Positions 36,401-46,550 of a DNA stretch of 64,000 nucleotides are shown one piece after another. The notes beneath the pieces are model-generated. The model had not been told where the DNA came from. It saw only the letters and a program-made list of their open reading frames with translations, and did not search any database. The stretch's first letter is position 1. Every line of letters starts with the position of its first letter. Origin of the DNA: Trichopria drosophilae (Eukaryota > Arthropoda > Insecta > Hymenoptera > Diapriidae); NCBI GenBank assembly GCA_030407085.1, contig CM059587.1, positions 76,807,001 through 76,871,000 on the forward strand, written 5' to 3'. A program made the position numbers and the translations under genes.

Positions 36401-39049
36401 TCAGTTTTAATGACAATTCTAAAATAGTTCAAAGCCTAAACATTTAGAGGTCAATGTCACTAAGTTGAATTTCATAGGTTAATTTTTATTGTAATATATT
36501 TACTTATCAACACCTTTAACAGGAAGACGGTGCAGTTCCTTACAAATCGAATTCCATTTCACAAACACTTAATAATATAGGACAGTACTTTCATCCTCGA
36601 CCAAAAGTACTTCCAAAACCCGATGTAGTATCATTCATTCAATAGTAAGTACAAATGCACATATATAAAAGTAACACTATCGTTCAAAATTGATACAGAA
36701 TTTGTTTTCCAGTGTACCATTAGTTGCTGGAAAATATATACAAAATATTTCAGGTAAGCTAAAAAATTGTAGACTGAAACCTTGTAAGTGCAGATTTGTA
36801 TTTTTACGTAATTTATCTCAAGTTTGTTAAACGGAAATCTTCATGAACGCTGATTCAAATCAGAACATAGAAACATAAAATCTGATCTATTAGTTCTTCA
36901 TACTTGATCTATAATTTTTAACTTAAAAAACAACAACCCATCGATTCACAATCAACGATCCCGAAACCGCTGAAAATTCCAAAAAATTGAATCCAATGAA
37001 AAGAAACAAAAATATAAACTAAGACAGTCACTCTAACTGAAACTTTCAATTGAAAATGAGAAATTTCTCGGCAAATTAACATGAATAATTAATGTACAAT
37101 TTTATTTATGTATTTATTGATTACATATGTAATTACGTGAGACATTTACCTACATTACTGACCATCGAATTCTATTGTTTACTGTTTCTGACGAATTATA
37201 TAGATAGACAATTACTCATGTTTCACCACTTGCAAGAACAAGTAGTTACTTCACAGTACTATGCGCCACCAAGCGGTGGACTTCCGTAACGTAAGTTTTG
37301 TAAACTTCTCTGACAGAAACTCTACGTGAAACTATGACGGAAACAGTCGGTCAAAAATTTAGTTCAAAATGTCGTGTAACAATCAGTTTATTACAACTAA
37401 AATAAATTACAAATTTACAAACCATAGTTTGCAATTTTTAATTCTTTGTGTTTATAGTTTGTCACTTTAACATAACCTTGACATTTCAGAACAGAGTGCA
37501 CATACCGTCAAATGTTAAACTTCAGAATATAAGCATATTTTTGGTCAAAGATTTTTTTAATAAATGCATTTTACATTTTTCAATTTCTCATTATAAAAAT
37601 TATTCTGCAATAGGTGTAACATATTCCAGACCAAGATGTAACTCCAATTATAGATATATGGTATCTACCGATACATCTGATTATGCAGGAGTGAATGTTG
37701 CAGCGCGAGAATTAGCCTACTTGTAAGTACAGTAGAGAGTCCCGGTATATTTGCGTCTAGCTATATTTACGACTCAGCATATTTGCCCATTTTCGTCTCG
37801 TTATATTTGTATGTCGCCGCTCTCTTTTCCCCCACCTTGCGCGCTGGGGCCTTAGGAAGGGCCTTCTGTGACGTCACGCACGTAACTCGACTGAGGAGAG
37901 TGGGAGAAGCGGAGCTCTCCTTCTTTTGTCAAATATAAGGAGACGGGAGGGGAAGGCGAGGAACCGAGCAGGCAAATATACCGGTACTCCCCGTAAAATT
38001 TTTCTCATTAAAAAAAGCAGAATTTATGATCGTATTATTTAAACTTTTCCACGGTGGTTTTATTTAAGAAGAATGTATTTATTGCAGGATAGGTGCTAAT
38101 AATCATATGTTCGTTGTCGGATACTGCGGAAAAGATCATAAAAATGATCTTATGGGCTCCAATATTGTTCCCGTCGGAAGGATACCTGCAATGGAATTTT
38201 CTGAATGCAGTAAAAATGAAATAAAAACATTTCTGAAGTAAGTGTATAGAAATGTATTCAAGATTAGTAAAGTGCAGAAAATAACACTAACGATACTTAT
38301 TTCATAGTGAGTTAACTAGAAAGAAATTTGAAAATGAAATAAATATCAAATATTTAAATCGAAAACATCCTATGAAGTTAATCAATCAGATCAAATTGCA
38401 TGTACTAACCAACTGTATTATAATAGTAAACCGAATTTTTTCCATTTGTCTATAGGACAAACCACTATCGAGGTATCATATGTCTAAAAAATTCATATGA
38501 GTATGAATATGAATAAATTTATTAAACCTTGGTAGTAGCATAACGCGATGCTACCTTTACGCTACATACATTTTCTTACAAATATTTGTTTATTCACAAT
38601 CATAAGTACATTTTTCATGAAATAAAATTAAGTTCATGATGAACATTTAATAAAGTAAAGTAATATTAATAATAACAATAAGTCCAACTAAAAATAAGTA
38701 ATAAGTGGCTGTGAAAATATGTGAATGATGACGAAAAGAGATAGTACAAGAAAAATAAAGTATTAAACTTCCGTCAGATGAGTAATGTTTTAATGTAATT
38801 TATGATAGGATTTGTAGGTAGGATCTCTCATAATTGATATTTTCGAAAGAATGAAAGTGTTAATAAAGAAGAGATCATAAAGAATTTTAAGTATCGTAGA
38901 TAATTGCTAATTTTACACGAGTAATTGCAGAAATATGTAATATCTAAACAGTTGAAAAAAAACTCCTCTTTATGAATATGCATATATTTATTTGTTTTAG
39001 ATCTCCGGAAGCCAAATGTTATTACAACAAACCAAGCGTGAGAAAATAA
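33427..39049 (+). CDS. gene C: diverged secreted pseudo-metalloproteinase
   Basis: Eleven coding exons: 33427-33489, 33647-33674, 34130-34347, 34628-34708, 34784-34992, 35855-35984, 36523-36644, 36713-36753, 37614-37722, 38088-38237, 39001-39049. The frame is intact over 399 residues with intron phases identical to A. The signal peptide (LLCICGATPLVNSFP) and the M12B-like start (YPEMLVVID, then VRINIAGLVIAT) are clear. The zinc site at 329-340 reads RELAYLIGANNH: Arg and Tyr replace the first two His and Asn occupies the third position, while Glu remains. It ends CYYNKPSVRK, a little longer than A and B. Introns 5 and 9 hold mobile elements and intron 10 is about 760 bp, so the locus is larger than its paralogues. 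An ATTAAA lies at 39210-39215. Confidence 0.83.
35044..35539. mobile_element. foldback-like CGACA element in intron 5 of gene C
   Basis: The segment starts GGGTGCGGGTCGAAAA and ends TTTTTCGACCCGCCCC, with arms full of inverted CCGACA/TGTCGG units. It is absent from the same intron in A, B and D. Same family as 23192-23371. It carries no gene; the short frames inside are repeat translations. Confidence 0.7.
37730..37993. mobile_element. pogo/mariner-like MITE beside the exon 9 donor of gene C
   Basis: The element starts CAGTAGAGAGTCCCGG and ends CCGGTACTCCCCG, with terminal inverted repeats sharing CCGGTATATTTG. A TA dinucleotide stands on both sides, as for Tc1/mariner/pogo insertions. The interior is GC-rich and contains no ORF of note. 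It begins only 7 bases after the last base of exon 9. A diverged, truncated copy in opposite orientation lies at about 58470-58632. Confidence 0.75.
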
Positions 39050-39284
39050 ATTACCAAAATTGCAACGACAGCAAAGTATGTAAAACTGTTTGATGAAAGG
39101 CAATCCAGAAGAGCAAGAGTAAGAAATAACATCAGAAGGAACCTCGCCTGAATCCCAACGTATTGAGAGAGTTTTAACGATGTAACCATACTTTTTTATT
39201 AATACAATAATTAAAACACAGAGAATTTGAATTGCTGAAAAGAATAATGATCCAGTTATTAACTAACACTTCTAATAATAAGCA

Positions 39285-40213
39285 ACAGAAAAACAAAGCT
39301 TAACTTTATGTTGTGTCTCGGACTCTTCAACATCCTCGAAATCAGATGAAGAATCGAAAAAATCCCTTTTTTCCAGAGAGATATTGTTTTCATCCTTATT
39401 TCTGGTATGCAGAATAAGTTCTTCTAGGTTAATGGGTTTTACAAATCACTTCCTTAATCAATTTGGAACAGCAGATTCCTATCTGCCTGTTGCCGAGGTT
39501 TTAATATGTCATTTTTTTATTTTGTTTGGCTTCTAAGTACGTCTTTAATTTTGTATTTTTTTTTTGCATTTAATTTCTGAATTTCCTTTTCTTGTTCTTA
39601 TCTTAAAAACTATATATATAATTATACCTAAGGATCATTGATCCATAAGCATTGGCCATCTTCCATATAGTTTTTTAAATATCTGATGTCGTATTTTTCT
39701 ACCAAGGGAATAGATGATCTTTTCGTTAAACTCTGCCTAATTTACATCCAATTCTCAAATGTTTTCGATAGATTGATGTTAAATTAATTGACTAAATAAA
39801 ACCTTTCCTGCGGTTGGATGTAATAAAAAAATTTGCTCAGGACCATCATCAGGCTGTTATTGAACCCATTTCGTTCTGTAAGGTCGTTGTTGTTTTTGTT
39901 TACTCATATCGTGTGTTTGTCTCAAACATGATTATAATTGCCATTTAATTTGCGTTTTTCTTGAGGTTTAAAAAAAATTTACCCAGAAAGCTTAAAATAT
40001 TTATCATTATCGTCTTTTTTTAAGCTGTTAATAAAGTCTGCTTTGGGTTCGTTGCGAACAGGGAATTTTTGTAAGTCTTCCAGTCTTAAAATGAGAATGT
40101 CTTCTTTTATGTTGCAAGACAGCAAGAATTTTGAGACCATATTCTGCCATAATGGCGAAATTTAAGTCAATTTCTTTAAAAAGTCGGTCTTGCTTGTAAG
40201 CAAATTCGTTCAC
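39285..40213 (-). pseudogene. decayed minus-strand protein-coding relic, family unknown
   Basis: On the minus strand, several blocks of protein-like text appear in shifting frames. They include RLEDLQKFPVRNEPKADFI near 40090-40030, KRSSIPLVEKYDIRYLKNYM near 39720-39655, QKLNAKKKYKIKDVLRSQTK near 39590-39530, and an acidic block with DFFDSSSDFEDVEE near 39370-39325. Stops and frame changes separate them. Composition and order suggest a single degraded gene, perhaps from a mobile element, inserted downstream of gene C. I do not recognise the family. Confidence 0.45.
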
Positions 40214-42400
40214 AAATTACACCAATGCAAAGAGTACTATTTAAGTATAATATATTATACAATTAGTGTAATCTGGCGCATTTCTTGAGTGAGCCTCCTT
40301 ATAGAAGAGCAAAAGTCGTTCGAAAGATTATACCGGAAATTAAACATTTACTGAAATATTTGAAATTAGCACACAATATTCGTCTATTTTAATAAGGTAT
40401 AGCTCAAAAATGTATCTACGATAAATAGTGCACCGTAATAGGTTATGGCATAGTTGTACGTATTAGAAAATATTGGGTCATTGTCTGATAAGAAAGTCGT
40501 TTGTAATTAACGATTTCCAGATTAATGACATGAAATATATGTCATATTTTCACCAAATGCGGAAATTATCAATAAGGTTACGATCTAAAATTTTATCACA
40601 AAAACACTAAGCTTTCTTATCGATGTCAATTGTAATGATAACAATCGTTTATTTACCAATAGAGAATGTTTAGCATTATTTCTATTAATCAGGAGCATCA
40701 AATTAATAATAATGTAGCAAATACCTAGACTTAATTTATGCAGAAAGACAATAAAAAGTCTTACGATAAACCTCATACCACAATGTTTTTATCCTGTTTC
40801 ATAAACTTTTTTACTAAGATCATTCTAGAAAAGAATAATCAAATACTGATTGGGATTATATAATACCCTAATGAATTATAATTATTATAAATGAGCAAAT
40901 ATTCGTTCTAAGGAGTCCCTGCTTAAATCGAATTTACAATAATGTACAAATTGCTAAACAATAAATGGTGAAGTTGAATACGACTAAAATGAGATGAGTT
41001 TTGCAGACTTTTTGAAAGACAAAATTGTCTTTTTCGCGTTGAAAATTTAAATAAAAGTGAATAATTAGCTGATACCAATTGCTATATTTGTGAATAATTT
41101 CATCGAATAATTTAAAACTGCAAATTGCCGATGTACATCTAACGATCATATATATTCTATTCGGCTCACCACACAACACTCGTTTCACCTTTGAAGGACG
41201 GTGTCCTTTCTGTAGGATGCCTTTTTGTAATTCATTTTTTTTTATTTTTCAGTAGATTAAAATTGAATTTTAGGGCAAATTTTTGTTTATAATGACGAAC
41301 AATGTATAAAAACGTGTTTTTTTTTACAAAGAATGTATGCTACAAACAAATCGTCGTTGAAATAAGATGAAACTCGGTACTTGGGGGTTTTCGGCGTCAC
41401 TGATTACGAATCTGGCATCAGATTTTCAAAATTAAAACTGACGGATCCAAGATGGTCGACCGAAATGTAAAAATTTACTTGATCGCGTCAGAAAGGCGAT
41501 CGCGAAAACCCTGCCTTTTACGTGATGGTTTGGTATACTAAGAAATTTTAAATAAACAAAACAGAGGAGGAATGTTTAATTTATTAATAATCGCATCAGA
41601 GCCCCACTATTTATATTATTAGTTTGTTTTTATTTTTATTTTGTCCATAAGACCGTAAATACGAACAATTAAATCATTATTCCATAATAATTCGCTCAAA
41701 GAATTTGTTTACTTTCAGAGTAAATTTAAATGTTGAGAATTTTTCCATCAAAATGTGTTATGTTGATTACTTTTACAATTTATTTTGGATCGAATTTTTT
41801 TCGCACCATATTAAAATCTGGTATATCTCGACAGAAGTTAGAGGCTTTAACTTGAAGTAGAATCAGTTGTTATCCAGTACTAAAACATTAAAAAATGCTA
41901 GAAATCGGAAATTAGACGACAGATCATTGGATGGTATATTTCGTGTTTAGCCATACATATATCTGAAATCAAATTTTAAAAATGTAGCATTTATTAACCT
42001 GACCACACATAATCGCACAAAGGAAAATATTTTTAACCCATTCTTTAATGTCATCAACTTGTCCAACGGTTACTCGAACCTTCATTTCCATATTTCATTC
42101 AATCCTTCAATGTCTTGGTCGAAAGTTTTCGGAAAGTGCATATGCCACTTACATGTTTCTTTATCTAATAAATTGACCCCAAAAAACTAGTAACATTTGA
42201 AGTTTTTTGGAGCAGTTAACATTTATTTACACAAAAAGGAGGTACATTTTTTTAGACTTTTTATTTTCAATATCCGAAAATTGTCAAGTACAGAAATCTG
42301 TCCTAACTCTTATGCCCTACCGAAGGAACAAAGAATGATACACATTTTAAAAAACGGTCGGGATGAGTAAAGCAATATAAAATATAAGGAAAATATTTAA
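40214..42400. other. intergenic, dispersed repeat at 41365-41475
   Basis: Most of this is featureless and AT-rich. Bases 41365-41475 carry GATTACGAATCTGGCATCAG and GGATCCAAGATGG, a dispersed family also seen at 51287-51330 and 60840-61360. The 84-codon minus-strand frame near 41188-40934 has no supporting features. Confidence 0.4.
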
Positions 42401-42419
42401 TATAGTTATCATTCGAAAA

Positions 42420-42710
42420 TGTCAATGGACATAAAAATAAGTTTATTTCCACACAGTACCGTAACAAAGTAATGTACATAATACTTTTGTTTATAAGGAA
42501 TGTATACATGTTCAAGTTTTATGTATAATCTAGTAACCTGCTTATGAGCGCTTCCATAGTTTCTTTGATTTACTTCTTGTAATTTTACACTTACTTTTTG
42601 AACATACAGCTAATCTGAAGGTTGAAAAACTTTTTTTTGTCGGAATACCCATAAGAATCATTAATTTTATAGGAGAAAATGATACTATGCCTCCACTAAC
42701 TACTTACGCT
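42420..42710 (-). pseudogene. possible decayed paralogue of gene E (3' end)
   Basis: Bases 42425-42548 resemble the 3' untranslated region of gene E (44145-44303). Shared blocks include GTTTATTTCC, AAAGTAAT.TACATAATAC and AAGTTTTATGTA, ending in the same CTTATGAG. Just upstream on the minus strand is a short frame ending LQISCMFKK and stop, loosely similar to the gene E terminus (KLCLLKQ). I found no matching signal-peptide exon further upstream, so this is at best a truncated copy. Confidence 0.4.
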
Positions 42711-42839
42711 TATCTATCATTTGCTTTTTTTTTGTCCGATATATATTCATCACAAAACTCGTTAACATATCATATATATGTTGTCGGAATAACAAAAATC
42801 AGCAACAAACTTGTCGGACAATATGACCAGTTGATTCTA

Positions 42840-43000
42840 TGATACTATACTAGCATACTCGTTGGAGATCGATATTTCGCCGGTGTTGAATACGATATTT
42901 TTTTATACGACGGGAGTAGGGTTCGCTAATTTGGGCCCAAAGATTTCACCGCAGGGCGCAAAGTCGAGTTCTACTCCCGGAGCGTTAAAAATAATTATTA
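42840..43000. other. GC-richer islet between E paralogue and repeats
   Basis: A short stretch (for example GGGCCCAAAGATTTCACCGC) has higher G+C than its surroundings. A 69-codon frame crosses it without a family match. It may be a fragment of a transposable element. Confidence 0.25.
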
Positions 43001-43619
43001 AACAATTATCAAAAATTAAGAATGTTTTTATTAAGTCGCACAATTTTGAAAATGTGAGATGTTACAATTAGTGCATAAAAATGGTTGGAAATAGTAAATT
43101 TCAAGTATCGCAGAAGTATTCAATATGTAAAACACAAACATAAAGATAATCACAAGTATTTAACAATAAATTGTTTACTCATTCTTCAATGATAGCATAG
43201 TTACAGGAAAAGAACTAGATGTTACCTGCTAACATACTGATGATACCGGATAGCACCTGAGAGTATTGAGTACCATCAATATCATCAATATCATACCATC
43301 AATTCTCAATGTGTAGGGTTGTGGAATCCACTTGTGCCGAAGATTCATTGTTATTTTCAGGAGGCCAGGTTTGATTCCGTTCTAAAGTACCTCACCAATG
43401 GCATAGACTTCGCATGAATCGAAGAACTAAACAGTCTCACATGACAATCATTGCACAGAAACCGCACATCGATTGAAATTTTAATTTAATATAATCAAAT
43501 CCAACGCCAATGGCAAATCAGCAACACCAATAATCATATTATTTAAAATGATATCCGATAAAAATTCGTATTTTTATGGAATAATTTCTTGCCATTAAGA
43601 ACCTCTAAGAGTCATCATC

Positions 43620-43990
43620 AATATAAACGTGTATCGAAGTCTACTTAAAGACTCCTTGGAGCCGGTTTAAATACGTATAGAAGAGTACTAAAAGACTTCT
43701 TGAAGACCGCTGTACAAATAACTTGAAAACATTGTAAGGACGGCTGGAAACGTCAACAGATAGATATCTCCAAGACACTTTAGAGACATTGAATTGCCTG
43801 ATATTAGACATCTTGGAAACATCTATTTGGCGCATGGCTAACCTTTCATAGACCGCATTAGCATGTCCCATGATTCGTAAGACGGATGTCTCCAAGACGA
43901 AGTATTCAAGCAGTAAGGCCATTCTAAGTACGATTTTAGGACATTTCTTGAAAGTCTTCATGACGTATTGTTTCAATGTTCTTAGAATGT
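43620..43990. repeat. decayed short-unit tandem repeat
   Basis: Variants of AGACTTCTTGAAGAC, CATCTTGGAAACATC and ATGTCTCCAAGACG recur at irregular spacing through about 370 bp. The 119-codon minus-strand frame across it (44000-43641) shows the same periodic Lys/Val/Ser pattern. I therefore attribute it to the repeat rather than to a gene. Confidence 0.5.
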
Positions 43991-44362
43991 ACCACAACAT
44001 AAATCGTTAAGATATGTCTTGAAAATACGTGTCCAATGAGTTAGTCGAGTCCCTATCGCCCCTCAAAAACATTTACATTTGAAATGATGAAAATGTTATT
44101 AAGACGAGTGTAACAACATAAAATATAAAATAAGAAGAAAATCAACTCACGGATATTCATAAAAATACGTTTATTTCCATATAGAATCGTAATAAAGTAA
44201 TATACATAATACGTTTGTTTACAAGGAATATGTACATGCTCACTATACAACGAAATAATAGAAGTTTTATGTAAAATGTGTCACTTTTTTTTAAGCTTAT
44301 GAGATAATATAATCTATACATTTTATGTACAATTTAATCATTTTTCCCCGGTAATAGAATAT

Positions 44363-45187
44363 TTAAATATAAATGTGATGTTGCTTTAAGAGACATAGCT
44401 TCCTTGGCTCTTTATTATCGAAGAGCACGGTATCTATTGACCCCTGTTTTTTCGAGTATTTCTAAATGAGAAAAAAAACGCATTATTACATTATTTTATT
44501 TTAATAGCTGGCAAAACACGATTATGAGTAAAAAGAATATTTGCTTACAATACTAAACGATTCTCCTGGCCGCATTAATGCATTATTGTCTTTGGCTGAA
44601 TCATTCACTGAACTGATGAGCATAAAGTCGGCGACATCAGTGGAGCCAGCATCGATCACCTTGAAACATCAATATCTTAGCCCTTTTTGTCAAGTTTACA
44701 ATATCAGCTACTATTTTACATTAATTTAACAGTTGAAAGTTATCTAGATACATAGCTCCTCGCAGATCAGATAAGAGTATCGATATATTTAAGGAAAAAT
44801 AGGGACATGCTTATTAAATATTACCGTAATTTTGAGCGTTCCAATGACCGGTGGAGAATAGCCAAGACAACGTACCGCTGATAAAGAAAATGTCATATAT
44901 TAACAACAAATATAATTAGGCAAGAGAAATAAATTTTAAACTACACTGCAATAAATAATTAGAATCTACTACTCTATTTTTTTCTTTACCAATTTGTAAT
45001 GAATGGCATACTCACGAGTTAAAAAAATCAGCTTATTGTCCTAAAAATTAGGTACGTATTAGTAGATGTTACATGAATATCGTAATCAGAATAAACCTCA
45101 CATTGCACAAATTTCGTTACTTACATCAGAACAATGGATCATCGGCAATGCGGTAAACAGGCACAGTAAAACAAATCGGCCAAACAT
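44363..45187 (-). CDS. gene E: 116-residue secreted protein, unknown family
   Basis: Minus-strand coding exons: 45187-45125, 45040-45016, 44877-44825, 44659-44549, 44461-44363. Every junction has GT/AG signals and the phases agree, giving 116 residues and a TAA stop. Exon 1 is 63 nt and encodes a signal peptide (MFGRFVLLCLFTALPMIHCS) resembling those of genes A-D. Exon 2 is a 25-nt mini-exon ending in phase 1, as in A-D (28 nt). After that the similarity ends. The mature protein has two cysteines and beta-rich text (VIGTLKIT, GESFSIKYSKKQG, SIDTVLFDN). A 5' UTR exon (donor at 45360/45359) splices to 45232. The minus-strand AATAAA is at 44175-44170. The exon 4 acceptor has a weak pyrimidine tract. 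I do not recognise the fold or function. Confidence 0.7.
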
Positions 45188-45419
45188 GTTGAAATTAGAT
45201 TTGGATAAATCTAGAAAAATTTGTGCGATTCTCTGTGAAGAAATTTTAGTAATAAATTATTTTGACAACTGTTTATTAAATAATTCGTTATATAGTTACT
45301 AGAATTACCAACAAGATTATTTGAATAATTTACGAAAGAACTAAAACTTTTCTACTTACCACAGACGAGTCTCGAAGACAAATTGAATGATCGAATTGGT
45401 GCGTGCTAAAATCCGTTGG

Positions 45420-45427
45420 TATATATA
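45420..45427 (-). promoter_or_regulatory. TATA box of gene E
   Basis: TATATATA lies within GGTATATATACC, about 60 bases upstream of a strong minus-strand donor (CTGTG/GTAAGT at 45360/45359). This implies a short non-coding first exon, as in A, B and D. The box is palindromic, so only the spliced gene on the minus side sets its direction. Confidence 0.6.
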
Positions 45428-46313
45428 CCAACTGAATTTTTACCCATTCCCAAATTCATAAACTATTTTAAAGAAATTACAGCTATTGCATTGACGAATT
45501 CTCGGAAAACTGTGGTGAAGTAATTTAGCTTATAACAGATAAACTTCTATTTTTTTATATAAACATTGAAACCAAGGTCCACAATATTTCGAAATACAAC
45601 TCATTAAGAAAAGGTCAACTATTAAAAAAACTCCACGACTTTGAAGTGTTGTTAGTAGAAAAGGATGTTTATATATGCGAAACTGTTGTTTTTTTTTTTC
45701 AAATTCACTGCATAGATAAATTCACTGGACTCAAATTTACTGGACTTTTTAGTAGTCGATATATTTCTTGTGAACATTTTACAATTGTGTTGCTTATTAA
45801 TTCTACATTCGTATATTGCACCATTTTAGTACATTTTCAAAGTTGTACATCATGAAGCTACAATATTGTACTAAAAGTTTTCGATAAGTAATTGTAAGGG
45901 ATAATTGCGATCGTCATACTCGCAATTCATAATTAAAAGTATCGATATGGTAACAGAAATAAAAGTTTATTAATTAAGACTTATTTTGAATGTATAATGC
46001 GAATTTAATTAGTGCTAGTAACTAAATTATTACCATGTTGATAACCTTTACTCATAATCCGTTTTGTTAACAATAACACCATGACATAAATACCAACATC
46101 AAAAATATGATAATATTATTTACCTTGAATCTTAACCTTCAAAGATTTGTTTTCAAATTGTAATTTTTTTATATTAGCATTGATCTAACCATATGAAGTT
46201 AATAGAATCTCTCTATACAAATGTCAAGGAAAACATAGATTGTTTTGACATAATTGGTTTCTGGAATAGTGATTTACCCAGGGTGAATACTCCTTCCATA
46301 TGATTCTGAATGG

Positions 46314-46321
46314 TATATATT
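46314..46321 (+). promoter_or_regulatory. TATA box and non-coding first exon of gene D
   Basis: TATATATT is followed by TTTTCATCGAAGTCAAGTTA and a donor TTTG/GTAAGC ending the non-coding exon at 46371. The acceptor CTAACAG ends at 46514 and the ATG is at 46551. The about 0.9 kb between this box and that of gene E holds a divergent promoter pair. Confidence 0.6.
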
Positions 46322-46550
46322 TGCAACTATTTTCATCGAAGTCAAGTTAGTCACAATTGCGATCCAGTTTGGTAAGCATTATAAATAATAAAATATTCTT
46401 GTTTCAGAATATTACAGTATTACTTATTTTAGAATTGTATTTATTATTAAAACTGTAGTTAATAGTAACTATTTTATACTTCGATAAAACAATTAATAGC
46501 TATTTCTCTAACAGTTTAGGTTGCTCATTGTCTGAAACTTATTCTGCAAA

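Noticed and set aside
16644..39049. Calling genes A, B and C plain pseudogenes
   Set aside because: Their frames are open over 11 exons with valid splice sites (one shifted acceptor in B) and conserved phases. Only the catalytic residues and the tail are lost, which fits pseudo-enzymes better than dead genes.
43641..44000. 119-codon minus-strand frame
   Set aside because: It lies across a decayed short-unit tandem repeat whose periodicity explains both the absence of stops and the repetitive residues.
44541..44729. Plus-strand 62-codon frame opposite gene E exon 4
   Set aside because: It is the antisense shadow of a minus-strand exon with proper splice sites.
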